64,000 nt of DNA from Ditylenchus dipsaci (taxonomy: Eukaryota; Nematoda; Chromadorea; Rhabditida; Anguinidae). The translations under genes were made by a program, and so were the position numbers. Below the pieces are notes generated by a model. The model was not told the DNA's origin, ran no database searches, and worked only from the letters and a program-made list of their open reading frames with translations. The stretch is taken from positions 62,001-126,000 of the forward strand of contig SADC01000367.1 of the NCBI GenBank assembly GCA_004194705.1. Direction: 5' to 3'. Below are positions 20,662-32,060 of this stretch, piece by piece. Each line of letters begins with the position of its first letter. Position 1 is the first letter of the stretch.

Positions 20662-21775
20662 ATGAAGCCATCTTCTTCAATCAGCAGTGCTAGGGTGAAT
20701 GTTTCGCAGATCGATTTCACCGTTCGTGTATTGCCATTCGAGCCAAAAGTCAAGAATGTTCATCTTTGTGAGCAGCAGCAGGCAGCCGTGCAGAAAATTT
20801 CTTTGTAAGCTGCCGTCTCAATACTCCAATTTCATCTTAGTTTTAGGCCAAAGTTAAGCTCGCCGACATTTCTGATTGTAGCATCATGCAGTCATGCGCA
20901 AAGAAAGGCTTAGCTGAAGAGGATGCTAATTGTGACGCGGTACTTTTCCCTCGTAGTTTAAGCCATACAGTTTAAAAGTATTTAGAATCGCACGTATTAT
21001 TCAATTCCATCGGATACCTCGCCGTCGTTCCAAAGCTGTGCATGCCACTGCTCGGAATAAGAATCAAATTGAGGATTCGTCGCCGGTCTCAAGCGAAGTG
21101 GAGTCTATCATCGAGGTTCGCTTGTGTATGTCTCTTCAAGCTCTTATTCCTCTTAATTTTTTCGGGTTAATTTTTAGTTTCATGAGCCAGAATTGAAACA
21201 GCGTGCTCAGTGTGCTTAGCGAGAGGCCTACGAAGAAACGGCCGTTCGCGCACTCGAAATTGGGTATTTCTTTTTCATAAGCAAGGACTGAATCGGAAGC
21301 ATTGATTTCTCTTTTTTTTTAGCATCGCAATTTCTATCCGCTCGCTCTTCGTCTGCCAGAAAACGTCAACTTCCAATTGCTGTGTCGAATATTTCGATAT
21401 GCAGCCAGATTGGTACGCGACTTTTTCTGCCAAATAGCCACGTTGTACGTTAGGGTTTAGGAAACCACGTCCTAAGTGTCAAGCCAGGCAGAGAAGTCAA
21501 AAAAGAACAAATTCGCGCAGTGGTGCCATTGAAGTTGTCTGCTATGAGTAAGTTGTGGGAAACTAATTGAGTCAATATTAAGATAATTGCTTAGACGCGC
21601 ACCAAGAAGCAAAAAGTTTCGGATTTATTGTAAAAGTCTATTACCCTGTTCTATTTTCGATTCGTATTGCAAGAACCGTTGTGCCTTGGAAGCAAATGAT
21701 GACTACACGATCGATGTGGCTATCAACCGGAAGGCACCGGAATCGATTAGTGCGAACAGTTCAGCGAAAGCTTAA
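20662..21775 (+). CDS. Unrecognised multi-exon cysteine-rich protein gene
   Basis: Candidate exons: 20662-20804 (starts ATG), an uncertain second exon near 20848-20938, then 20986-21115, 21178-21263, 21323-21412, 21461-21547 and 21595-21775 (stop TAA). From 20986 to the end, phases agree at all four junctions and all introns are GT..AG of 48-62 bases. There is one in-frame TAG near 21220. The last three exons encode many cysteines (SNCCVEYFDMQPDW, CQARQRSQKR, IYCKSLLPCSIFDSYCKNRC) and the protein ends ANSSAKA. I recognise no family. A second frame through 21461-21547 and 21595-21820 is also open and very basic, so the frame choice is tentative. The neighbouring RPS15 carries many one-base losses, so indels may also disguise this gene. 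Confidence 0.5.
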
Positions 21776-21799
21776 GAAAAAGCGTAAAGATTACATCAA

Positions 21800-22235
21800 T
21801 AATATCCTCCGTTTTTGATCTCTATTGTTAAAAGCAATTTGAAATCTAAGACGCGCAGATCAGCTGTGTCAAGAAATGGTCAAACAACCGACTGAAGTGT
21901 TGATAATGTGACAGCCCTAAATCGCCTGGAGCTCTTAATTTTGGTGGAAGCGAAGAAAAGATCAGAGATGGATTCGCAAGTGCGGCTTGGATTTTTGCTA
22001 GTCTCTCTTCTTCTCACACTTTCTTCTACAGATCGCAGCTAGAGAGTTATGTATTTGTCCTGACATCTAAGCGCATACAAATTTCTTGTGTGTTGCTGTG
22101 ACATATATACAATAAGATATTGTTTCATTTGTAGCGATTTCGCATGTTTTCGAGGAACGTTTATGTTCTAATGGGTCTATGCCTGATTATCTACAGTGGT
22201 CTTTGGCCGGTCTTCATCATTTTGGATGCAGGAAG
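21800..22235. other. Gene-free stretch downstream of the unrecognised gene
   Basis: No further exon or repeat boundary could be supported between the stop codon at 21775 and the MITE at 22241. Confidence 0.3.
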
Positions 22236-22240
22236 TAGTA

Positions 22241-22381
22241 CAGTCGAACCTCGATAAACCGGCATCGATAAACCGGCAACCTGTCGAACATGATTTGGTC
22301 AGATACTCGACACTTTTAGGAAAGCGACATAAACGGCACCAAAGGTCGTCCCTAAGGTGCTGACTTATCGAGGTTTGACTG
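22241..22381. mobile_element. TA-type MITE, CAGTCGAACCTCGATAA ends
   Basis: The left end CAGTCGAACCTCGATAA, preceded by TA, faces TTATCGAGGTTTGACTG on the right (141 bases). The right flank is TT instead of TA. Such CAGTYRARCCTCGATAA ends are common in Tc1/mariner-derived MITEs. Fragments occur at 17268 and 48935. Confidence 0.7.
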
Positions 22382-23644
22382 TTATGAATGATATCTTAGC
22401 CCTACTAAAGGCACGTTATAATGGTCCCTTTGGAATCAACGATACCACGTGACCAATTTGTGGTCATATTTAAAAGTATAAACGAAAAAATTATTAAAAA
22501 GATTAACGAAATGAAGATTAAAGAAAGGGATATTAGATAATCGTTATTTTAAATTATTCGGACGCGGACGTTTCGTCACTCTCATGAAAACGGGACGTTT
22601 TGTCACCAAACGTAAATTCGATTTGCATTTAAAGGGGCATGCTCCGCCCGATGGAATAATCTTTGCATTTTAAATTGGCGGGTACAGGCACGCCAGAGAG
22701 TTGAATTTCAATCGAATTTGAAATCATTTTGAATGTTTCGTTCTAGTATTTGTTTATTTTTTTTGTTTGTGTTTTTACCTACCCCGAATCTACCCATCTA
22801 CTGTTTTTCGAGATTCGTTGCATCGGAAGCTACCGGTATCTTTTTTTATGTGGTAATGTGGAAGATTAGTAATCATCACTATCTGTCAGCCTATTTCATA
22901 TATTTGAGCAGACAAATTCGGCTATTGGATAAGCTTTCTATATTTTTCAGCCGCTTTGTTCTTTTTTTTGTCACTTGTGTATTGAATGGAGCAAGAACAA
23001 TCTAGCTATAAATTTGAGTTAGATTCCGATAGTTGCACATGTAGCATAAGGTGTACGTTTTGACACTCTCTATTGTCTGATGAAGGATGGCTTGGTACTA
23101 AACCTACCTGAACCTCAGATCAGAGTAGAAGTAAGTTACTTGTTGGCTGGTTTAGTAATTGAGGAATTATCCTGTATAAATTCTGCGTGCACACTTTTGT
23201 ATTTGCTATCTGACAAAGTTTTATGTATTCAAATATCAAGCATGAAAAAACTGGTCTGTTCTTTTGGAATCACAAAAAATTGCGGCCTAAATTGTGCTAA
23301 ATATTGAGATCCCATTGCATATGGGTTAAATAATGACATAATGCAAGTGGAAGAACTGAGTGATATAGCATAGGTGTTCACACTTTTGCCAATTACAGAC
23401 CTTGCAAATAATATCTTGCGTATTATCTAAAGTGGCCGATTTTCGGTTTAGCAGGCGAGTTCGTCAAGATTTTCCGGGAATTCGCCTAATAGAGACGATT
23501 ATTTGAGTATTTGAGTCTATATCTAATCGTAATTTTACAAAAGACCTGAAACAATTTTTGATGCAGATAATTTCCAGCTTTTCGATACTTTACACGTACC
23601 TTTTGTCCAAAATCATTTCGTCAAGACCTCAAACAAGAGTGGTA

Positions 23645-23810
23645 CAGTCGAGTTTCGATATAGTAGCACCCTCGGGACTGACCATCAGGTGCCACTATAC
23701 CGAGGTGCCACTATGTCGAGGTATCACTCTAGTCATTTCCTGCTAGCCGAAACCAAACTAGCCTGACTAAGGTGCCACTAATCGGAGTGACACTATTCGA
23801 GACTCGACTG
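23645..23810. mobile_element. TA-flanked MITE, CAGTCGAGTTTCG ends
   Basis: The 166-base element runs from CAGTCGAGTTTCGATATAG to CTATTCGAGACTCGACTG with TA on both sides (23643-23644, 23811-23812). Internal GGTGCCACTATACCGAGG repeats. Confidence 0.75.
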
Positions 23811-24275
23811 TAATTACAGTTGACCCACGATAACTGTCTGCTGATGCTTATGATTCAGAAATGTTTGATATATCATATAACCTATATTCGTGTCAAAGAC
23901 GCTCTGCGCCGATTATTTTATGATTCGGTACTTTTTTGGATGGTAATCAGATGCATCTCCCATCCCCCTAATCCATCGTCACTGTTGAGTAGTAGAAGTT
24001 GGCTACTAATAATTTTTTCGATTTTTTATTTTGAAACGTGTGGTAACACATAACCACCGCGCGCAAACACTAGAAAAATTTTAGAGCGAAAAACGACTGT
24101 GCATAGCTCGTAAACGTAACTTTTTATGGAAACTCGTTCAAATTTTGCGAATACGACCATGCAGCAAAATAATCCCATGCCCTAAATGAACACACAAATT
24201 CCAGCAGTCTTTATTGTGAACATAAATAACGAGACAACAATGAGGTTTCACTTCCGTTTTTCTTCCAACATTTCT

Positions 24276-24822
24276 TTACTTCAGAGGGACGAACGCAAAC
24301 CGTGAGGCATCAATTCCTGGACGACCGTGCTTGATGGATTGTACGTGATAAAAAACTCTCCCAAGTAGTGTCCAATCGTCTCAGCTCGAATTCGACCTAG
24401 AAAAAGGCGTAACTGCAAGACCGATCATATATAAAAAATCACCTCATTGTAGCTCTTGCCATTGTGAATTCCCACGATGCACCCAACCATTTGGGCAACA
24501 CGATCATGTCTCGCAAATGAGTCTTCACAGCTGCGGCTTTTCCAATTCGGGGCAGTTCAACTTGGCTAGCTTTAGACGTCTCAAGAATGAATAGTGTTTG
24601 CGCGGATATTCGCGATTCAGACGACGACGAGCACGGCTGTGCAGAAGCTTGGCGAACTCAACACTGAATTTTTAGCTTATGCTTTTTGCGGAAAAAGGTC
24701 AAGAGACTCTCGGAGCATAGAAAACCTTACGGGTCCATATCAGAAGCTGGTCCAGCTCGACGCCTCGATACAATACTTGCGAAATGTGCGCTTCTTTCTG
24801 ACTTCTCCTTCGGCTCAGTCAT
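24276..24822 (-). pseudogene. RPS15: Ribosomal protein S15 (uS19) gene with seven one-base losses
   Basis: Three minus-strand exons, 24731-24822, 24443-24663 and 24276-24396, split by introns of 67 and 46 bases. RPS15 sits in the small-subunit head near the decoding site. Fragments match throughout: KKRTFRKY, YRGVELDQLL, SRARRRLNRE, FLRRLKLAKL, VKTHLRDMIVLP, MVGCIVGIHNGKSYNEV, AETIGHYLGEF and KHGRPGIDASRF..VPLK. The conceptual start is ATG at 24820-24822 (MTEPKEK). The frame breaks seven times, each fixed by adding one base, and exon length 434 plus 7 equals 441, exactly 147 codons. Introns rule out a processed copy. Either this is a decaying duplicate, or a functional gene read with homopolymer errors. 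It lies inside the TTAA-flanked unit 22633-25240. Confidence 0.88.
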
Positions 24823-25565
24823 TGAATCTTTCTTTGTTTCCGCAACTGGAATGACGAAACTCTAAGTAAATAAAATTGCAAAAAAATTCACAGATGAGAA
24901 CTCGAACAAAAACAAAAAATGTGTTGGTCCATGTAAAGGATGGTTTTTACCAAATCAACGATACCAGCAGTCAACTAACAACTGACACCAGCTAATGTTT
25001 TGATGGGCAAAAATATCAGTGTAAATAACACCACGAAAAAATGTAAAACTGGAACAGGAGTCCTGTTCCAGTTACAGGACATTCAACGAGTACACCGAGA
25101 TAAAAGACAAGCGAAAAAGATCAGCACACTGAAAAACATTCAAAATGATTTCAAAAAACGATTTTGAAATTCAAATCTCTGGCGTGCCTGGTACCGCCAA
25201 TTTAAAATGCAAGAATTATTCCATCGGCGCGAGCATGCCCTTAACACTTGTTGTAATTTAAGGTTTTTTTACTTACACGTAACAATTTCGCCGTGCAATT
25301 AATTGTCTTGAGCGGAACATGAAATTTGACGGTCAGACTCAACATGTAAGAGTAGTTTTTAAGGGCTTTTTCACGTGTTCAAGTTCGAGTTCGCGTTTTT
25401 GGTTACTGACGAACAGCTCTGATCGGATTCGAAGTCCAACATGAGGGGTTTACGCACCTCGAGTTTGAGTTCAAGTTCATCTTAGTTTCAGTTTTTTTGT
25501 GTTGCAAAATATAGAAATATAGAGCTGGCCTTAACTTGGCGCCGTCGCTGAGCCTAGTGCGGCGG

Positions 25566-25787
25566 ACGGCCCACGCTAATAAGAGGTGGTGCCCGGGAAT
25601 TCAAATTTTTTTCCTAATTATTAAACTTCTATACGGATTTTTCAACTTGGTTTCTAACGAAAAAGGATATAATCAAATTTTAGGTATAAGTTTGTTAGAA
25701 ACAAGTTGAAAGTCCGTACAGAAGTTCAATGATTAGGGAAAAATTTGAATTCCCTTGCACCACCTCTTATTGGCGTAGGCATGCCCT
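25566..25787. mobile_element. TTAA-type MITE (family A), nearly complete
   Basis: The arms match over about 90 bases: AATAAGAGGTGGTGCC and GGAATTCAAATTTTTTTCC on the left, their complements on the right. The right end GGCATGCCCT is followed by TTAA (25788-25791); the left end has lost the AGGGCATGCC part. Confidence 0.65.
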
Positions 25788-26329
25788 TTAAGTTGCCGGC
25801 GCTTATTTTAAGTCGGTGCTTGAAAAACCCTGTATGTAAACCATTTTAACATGACACAGAAAAATGCAAAATTAACATAAGACGTGTGATTTTTAGCTTC
25901 CTTATTTTAAAAGGAAGTTAATCCCTTCATACCACGAATTTTGAAATTCTGAGATCAGATATGGATTCAGCTTAAAAACCGAGTAAAAACACATAGAAAA
26001 CACCTAAAAACACCGTCTAAGAGTGCCGCTCTACCGTTCTAGTGTTAACAGAGTCCGTCCTCACGGGCGATGGCTACCCTTGCCTAAAGCCTAAATGCGT
26101 AAAAAATCGAAAAAAAATTGAAAATAATTGGGGGCCAAGGTGAAATTCGGCACCACCCGAATGTTCGAATTAGTGCATAAAATAAGTTTGGAAAAACCGT
26201 GAAAAAAAATTGATCCAAGTGGACGATCACTGAGTTTTGCTGGTACATCTGATATACAGATAATCCAGCTACCAAACGGTCAGATGCACTACAAAACAGT
26301 CTGAGATAAAAAAATGATCAACAGAGTAC

Positions 26330-26720
26330 TACCCATTTAGGCAACATTATCTAGAAACTTGGTACTTCTTGGTTCTGCCACGTATATAACCTGGATACCC
26401 CAAGGGATACGAAACTACTCCAGAACTGAGGCTCCTGCAAGTGAAGTCTCTGTTTCAGCATTTTCAATTCGTGTTCAGATCACGATTCTGGATAAGGTAC
26501 GATGATTTTAAATTACTTCAGCCAAATCAAAAATTTTGAATTTGGAGGTGGATATTTACTTAGAGGAGTCACCAGAGGGTTCACCTGCCCACTCTGAGGC
26601 TTACTGGTCTCATAAAGAGACTAGTTTATGACTACTATTCAAGGAACGATAATGTTTGCTACCACCAGGATTCGAACCTAATACCTCTAAAATTTCGGGG
26701 GTGAATTTACCGGAGGGTGA
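26330..26720 (-). repeat. SINE-like repeat, family 2, opposite orientation
   Basis: Read on the minus strand: A-box-like TGGTAGAATAG, then B box GGTTCGAATCCTGGTGG, then a body with TCTGGTGACTCC and AGGAGCCTCAGTTCTGGAGT. It shares body order with 17470-17850. The A and B boxes are spaced as in a tRNA head. Confidence 0.55.
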
Positions 26721-26769
26721 ATTCTATTCTACCAAATAAAAAAGGCTTCTAGAAAAAAAAATTCGACGC

Positions 26770-27130
26770 TACTGTCATATTATAACTACCACCCCTCCCC
26801 CCCTAAAAAAAGCTACTGTAATAAAAAAGCTGTAATAAAAGCTACTCTAAGCCTGCACCACAAGTTCCTGGTTTGAAAGTACTCTTAGACGCTTAGAGAA
26901 TTAAAAACTCTGAGGATCCAACATTTCTAAAAGTGGCCCCTAATTATTCCTTCCCTCCCAATACAGCCCGCAATCCCATTTAAATTGCTTTTCTGGTCTT
27001 TTTATGGCAAAATTATTGTATAAAAATGATTTTTGACCATCGGTTTTGTCGGTTTTGGGAGGGGGGTTTATGACAGTAGGTCGATTTTGGGGGGGGGGTT
27101 ATTACAGTAGCGTTTTCAAGGGGGGGGGTA
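26770..27130. repeat. Half copy of the GGCGCTACTGT foldback family
   Basis: Contains GACGCTACTGTCATATTATA, then CCCTCCCAATACAGCCCGCA with TTGCTTTTCTGGTC, and repeated G-run ends GTTATTACAGTAGCG. The same ordered blocks occur at 55383-56360. A further end fragment lies at about 27450-27520. Confidence 0.6.
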
Positions 27131-27574
27131 TATTGCAGTAGCGCCTAAAATTCAATAACAGAATACTTAAATAAAAATTTAGTGCCGGGACAAATTGTTG
27201 TGGATCAATCACGTGCGGATCAATTCACTGTGGATCAATTCGCCTAACGCCAAACCCATCAATTTTCCGAAATTCTTTGAAATCCCCTGGAATTTTTTTT
27301 CAGCATTTTTCCATAATCTACTCGATATTCTGACTGTCAAATGTGCAAAAGCAAAAAAAACGGGTCGTGCCGAAAACCCCTGGAATTCGGTGTACCCGCC
27401 ACTGGCTAGATGCTTAGATTTTTCTTATGTAGTTCATGCTGAAAAAGAATTTTCGGCGCTACTATGATATACCCTCCGCCTCAAAAACAGCTACTATGAT
27501 ATACTTCACCCCAATCCTTCGACCACTATGATATGACACAGACGACATCACACCTTCTTTTTCCAATTTCATCC

Positions 27575-27880
27575 TTTCTTACTATAGATGGACGCTATTC
27601 TGAAGAAGCCGCATGCCTCACATTCAAATCAAAGGAACAAAAATATGTGCATCAAGGCAAGATGTATTTCAAAAATATCAATCTTAGAGGTGCGAATGAG
27701 AGAAAGGTCTCAGTAAAATGCGATCAGCGAGTCGTTGGTGGATGCAAAGGCAGAGCTTGGTTTTGGGCTGCCACCGGAGAATTCATCAAGCAAGTCTCTT
27801 CCAATTTATATTTTCGTTAGGTAAAAATAAACTTTATGTAGATTGGTCACAGAACATGGTGCGAAGCTAATCCATCTCAT
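27575..27880 (+). pseudogene. FLYWCH zinc finger exon of a MULE transposase
   Basis: The open frame encodes CLTFKSKEQKYVHQGKMYFK, then CDQRVVGGCKGRAWFW, followed downstream by a GHRTWCEANPSH-like segment. This is the C..GCKGRA..H.H pattern of FLYWCH fingers found at the N-terminus of animal MULE transposases. It faces the MULE catalytic exons (28090-29770, minus strand), the wrong way round for one intact gene. The segment near 27833-27876 is repeated inverted at about 29712-29757. Confidence 0.65.
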
Positions 27881-28089
27881 CCATCTAATCCGGATGGACG
27901 AAGTTGACCAGAAACATAACTGCAATTACTAACGTATCTTCGTCACCAATTTTATCCTTCTTCAATTTACTTTCGACTTGCGACGCAACGACTGCAAAAA
28001 AATATAGAGGCCGTAAAAGTTTACTCCGTAAATACAAAGCTGCTACCTTCAGAAGATGTTTCATGTAGAAAAAATGACATAGCTCATTG

Positions 28090-29770
28090 TTCATCGTCTG
28101 ATTCACCCGATTCCTCGCTAGCTTCCACGAATGTAAATGGCCCTTGACTCATTCGGAAATTGTATGCAACTCGAGAGAGATATCTATAGGCACGTTCTCT
28201 TTCCAATTCTTCAGAGTATTTTTGACCAAAGATTTTATTCTCTTATCAGCCTAGCGATATTTTTTACATTTGACCGGTTTATGACCTAGAATCATCTCAT
28301 CGTACGCTTCATCAACACCACGCTCAACTAGCTAAAATTACAAATACAATTATTTAAAAAACATTAACTTAGCCTTGCTTTCATAGAATCAATAATCGAA
28401 ACAAGTTTGGATGAGCCACACCAAGTTCGCAAGCAACCTTTCGATGATGAGCTTCTAAAAGTCGACACTTTGACATAAACTCTTATGAATCTACCCGACA
28501 ATTTTACCAGCGTAGTTGTTAGTGCGATCTCTACCATCACTTATACGATCAACCAAGTTCCATGAATCTATAAGAAAGCGTGCTGTTTTTTTACCATTTT
28601 GTTGCATTTGTCCTGCAAAAAAATTTGATAGTCTAAAAATTAAGATGCAAATTCTAACCGAGGTAATTGTTCTCAAACCATTCCGAAATCGGGGCAAGTA
28701 TGTCAGGCAAATATTTCTTCAGAGCACTGAAGCATTCATTAAGATGTTGCTCGTGAACACAAGCCAAGCAACTATTTTTCGACTCTTGAGAACAAATGTG
28801 TAAAAGTCGTTTACGAAAATTTGTTGAAAACAGACCTCGTGAGCAAATTGGGCATCATTGTTATAGCGGGATGATAAACCTTCTTCCTGAAAATGCTTGT
28901 AGAGGTTTGCGCATAGATGCCAGTAGCAGCTGTCGATAGAGATGTCCTCCCACTGTCCTCTTGCAGAATTTTGAATCGTTAGTTCATAATCACAAGAGAT
29001 TGAGTCTGGCTTAAGCACTGGAAAGACTTGATGAAGCAATCGGAAGAAAAGGCGATATGTGACGGCTCTTTTGTTAGGCAGAAGTGCCGTGGCGATTGGA
29101 AAAACGAATTCCTTTCCTTTAGCCAAGACCACGAACACCTGAAATTAATGTGTGGTTTTCAAAAAAATTAGCAGTACTTGTTCAAAAAGAGGAGGAGAAA
29201 TCTTGAAAGTCCCATCTACAAATATGTGATTTACACTTTCAATCCAATGCTCATAGCTTTTGCGGCCAAAAATAAAGATGCGACCATCAACTGACTGATC
29301 CATTCCCGAATCTGCAAGAAGCCACTGGTCAGGTTCACGCCCATTCACTGCTTGGTAAAGTCGATAAGCATGTGAAATAATAATACTCTAAATTTAAGTT
29401 ATTAAAAACAACTGTTGAAAGAAGGTCAGATAATTTACTTGAACATCAGACGGAACAGGTGGGGTTTGCAATCATCGGAGTCGGTTCGAGCCTTCTAATG
29501 CCTCTTTTTCTAGTATCTACACGTGGAAGATTGTCTGGTATTCCTGACACACGTGCTTGATTCCTAACTTGGCAGATTATTTCTCCGTTCTCTAAGATTC
29601 AAAAGCATGATATTTATATATCATGAAGTTTATTCAGTACCATTGTTGTAGTCGTAGCTAAATGCTTTTCTTCGTTTCTGATAGCTTTAGCAACAATATG
29701 AGATGGATTAGCTTCGCACCCATGTTCTGTGACCAATCTACATAATACCTTTTTCAAAAGTGATAACACC
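28090..29770 (-). pseudogene. MULE (Mutator-like) transposase, decayed
   Basis: Exon-like blocks on the minus strand: about 29640-29757 (VTEHGCEANPSHIVAKAI), 29440-29580 (RKRGIRRLEPTP), 29163-29385, 28830-29138, 28670-28770, 28500-28620 and 28090-28480. The catalytic core is visible: HIFVDGTFKISP with the first D, SISCDYELT with the second, CYWHLCANLYKHF, and later FENNYLG then WNLVDRISDGRDRTNNYAG. The C-terminal part ends MSQGPFTFVEASEES. Frame changes and a stop near 28250 suggest decay, though some may be base-call errors. MULE elements cut and paste through a DDE nuclease. No terminal repeats with a 9-bp duplication were found. Confidence 0.8.
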
Positions 29771-29789
29771 ATCATTAGCACAGCTGGTT

Positions 29790-30170
29790 CTTTCCTGTTA
29801 TCGGGACCTCACCAGAAAATGCCATTTTGACCTTTTTTAACCAATAAAATGTGATTTCGCCACTAGAATTTTTCTAGGTAGGCCACTAAATGATGACGAG
29901 CAGTACCACTCTGAACCTTAGCTGAAGCTGTAGAGCCGCACAAATTTGGACTCTATCAAAACTTGCAAATATATATGTTTTTCTGACGAGAACGACTGTT
30001 TTCCTTGAAGAATGTTTGACCAACTATAAATTATTGCTTTTGGGTACTAATATGATTTAGCTAAAAAAAACTACATTAGAACAAAAAAAACAGAAATTTA
30101 GCGTAGAAGTTCAACATTTTTAATTTTTGAGCGAAAACAGCCGAAATATGACCAAAACATGCCGCAAAAA
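29790..30170. other. No gene recognised
   Basis: AT-rich sequence between the MULE remains and a foldback-family half copy. Nothing supportable is seen. Confidence 0.3.
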
Positions 30171-30174
30171 GGCT

Positions 30175-30500
30175 TGAGTATAGAATATCCACCCCCTCTC
30201 ACGGGGAGTGATCAGATCGAGAAGATAACATCATATTCGTGTTTCTCGACGCTGATTTCCTGAGAAATTTTTTAATTCTGAGAAAAAAATTTTCGTACCA
30301 CAGCGGGGTATCATGGTTTTTAGTCGAAATTTGAAAAATTTAAATTGGCGCCTTTTGAATTTTAAAGGATTAAGGGCTGTATTGGGAGGGGAAGGGAATA
30401 AAAGCGGGCCACTAATTACACAGAGCCCACTAACAAGAAGATGTTGAACATAGTTTTGAATACTGGGCCCACCGCGTATCAGTATCCAAAGCATATCAGT
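30175..30500 (+). repeat. Half copy of the foldback family (FB)
   Basis: Blocks ATATTCGTGTTTCTCGAC, GGGGTATCATGGTTTTTAG, AATTGGCGCCTTTTGAA, GGGCTGTATTGGGAGGGGA and GTTTTGAATACTGGGCCCAC occur in the same order as the left half of 32437-33318, but no hairpin core or return arm follows. Confidence 0.7.
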
Positions 30501-30759
30501 AAAAAAATATGCAAAATCATATACATCCGGTCCCTACTTATATTGAGCAATTTGATCTTGTTGAATAACTCTGGTTTGAGTCTTCTAATAAGTTTTCGCG
30601 TTATTTTGAGTGAGGAGTGATTTTAAGCATGACAGTAGCGTCAAAATAAGCTTTTCATTCATTGAACAACCAGCAGCACCTGTAAAATTTATGATAGTGC
30701 CGTATTCATGATAATCAACAGCTTAATTTCACTTGCTTTTATGTTTCTGGCAAATCATA

Positions 30760-31050
30760 TGCAATGAATTCAATTTCATTTACATTTGGTTATTAAAATG
30801 CAACTAAGATTTCAATTAATATGATTTGATTATGTAAACGAAACCATTAACTCAATCAATTACATTTGATTAATCACTTGTAATCACCGGTTCAATTAAT
30901 TAATTTTGATTAATTAATTGAAATCATGAGTTCTTTCGATTTCATTTGATTAACCAATTGAAATCACGACTTTTTAATTTCATTTGATAAATCAATTGAA
31001 ACCACTACTTCTTTCAGTTTTATTTGATTATATAATTGATAACCATGCTC
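30760..31050 (+). repeat. AT-rich minisatellite, about 45-base unit
   Basis: Degenerate tandem units sharing ATTTGATTAATCAATTGAAA, six or so copies. The array ends near ATAATTGATAACCATG, and stray units lie near 31160-31215. Confidence 0.7.
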
Positions 31051-31512
31051 GCCTTTTTTGGTTACATTCTTCGCTAGTCGTAGCTACCCGTTTTTCACGT
31101 ACACAAGCGATGCTGGTTGCTTAAATATCACTTTTGGGCCAAAAGCTCGTCAAAAAACAATTGATAAAATCAATTGTATAATGCATTCAATTGATTAATC
31201 ATAATATCACTGATTACAATCTGAAGTGCTAGTTGTATTTCTGGGATCAAGTTCTTCGATCCTACCCAGTAACCTATTTTCGATGGGTAAAACCAAGCAG
31301 TGTTCAGGATGTTTTCGATATCATATTCTGCTTTAATTCCAATTTCCAAAAATAAAAATGTTTAAAAAAACATTTTAGAGTACGACCTATAAAGGGGGGG
31401 GGGATTCTACGGCTACTAAGATGTACCACCTTCTTGTCCAACGATGAAAGCTCTCCTAAAAATAGAAGACCACCAATAGATTCTGGCATATAGACATGCA
31501 AAAGTTTTGAGT

Positions 31513-31738
31513 CTACCTGTTGGCAAAACCTTGACAAACTTCTCGATAGCATACTTCTGCGGTGCATTCTTTCTTCGAGTTCCTTGATATTGGCAGCGTA
31601 TTCCTTATGTGTTTCAGCGTGAACGAAGAGACCCTTTGTCGACCCGTTTGCCATCTTGATTGGTTTCTTGCACACTCGACATTTCGCTTCTGTAACAGAC
31701 AACTTGTCGAAAAGACCGATGCTCCAGACAATGCTCAT
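31513..31738 (-). pseudogene. BED zinc finger exon, transposase-derived
   Basis: Starts MSIVWSIGLFDKLSVTEAKC and continues CRVCKKPIKMANGSTKGLFV then HAETHKE, the C-x2-C...H-x3-H pattern of BED fingers. It ends in ELEERMHRRSMLSRS and a GT splice donor (GTAGAC). BED fingers are the DNA-binding part of hAT transposases and of domesticated ZBED proteins. No hAT catalytic exon follows downstream on this strand, so it is either an orphan exon or the start of a gene with distant exons. Confidence 0.65.
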
Positions 31739-31954
31739 CTGAAAACAAAAGTCATGAACAAAATGGCAATGATTTTCTGAATAAATGAGAAATATAATGT
31801 CGATAAATTGCAGAAATCAACACTTTAAAATAATAGATTGTATTTCAAATGAATGAATGAAAATACCCGAATGAAAAATGCAAAGGTAATTTCGATCAAA
31901 ATTCGCTTCAAGATGACGTTTCGAAAACCAAATTCGACGACCAGGATTTGCCAA

Positions 31955-32060
31955 AATACCAGGACCAGGATTTTTAATTTGACCAGGACCAGGATTTTGT
32001 TTTATTGATAAATTTCGAACAGGACGGACTAGGACCAGGACAGGATCCTGTCCTGTTTTC
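31955..32060 (-). repeat. ACCAGGACCAGGATTTT tandem
   Basis: Several spaced units of CCAGGACCAGGATTT, then a self-complementary CAGGATCCTGTCCTG near 32041-32055. Confidence 0.6.

Larger units (their letters stand above)
22633..25240. mobile_element. TTAA-flanked 2.6 kb unit with about 100-base terminal repeats
   Basis: The left end AGGGGCATGCTCCGCCCGAT faces the right end CGGCGCGAGCATGCCC. TTAA borders both (22629-22632, 25241-25244). The terminal repeats stay similar for about 100 bases (TTGGCGGGTACAGGCACGCC on the left against GGCGTGCCTGGTACCGCCAA on the right). The interior holds the RPS15 gene and a TA-type MITE. No transposase is visible. Alternative: two solo ends that inserted independently, since a lone left end of this family occurs at 45336-45445. 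Confidence 0.5.
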
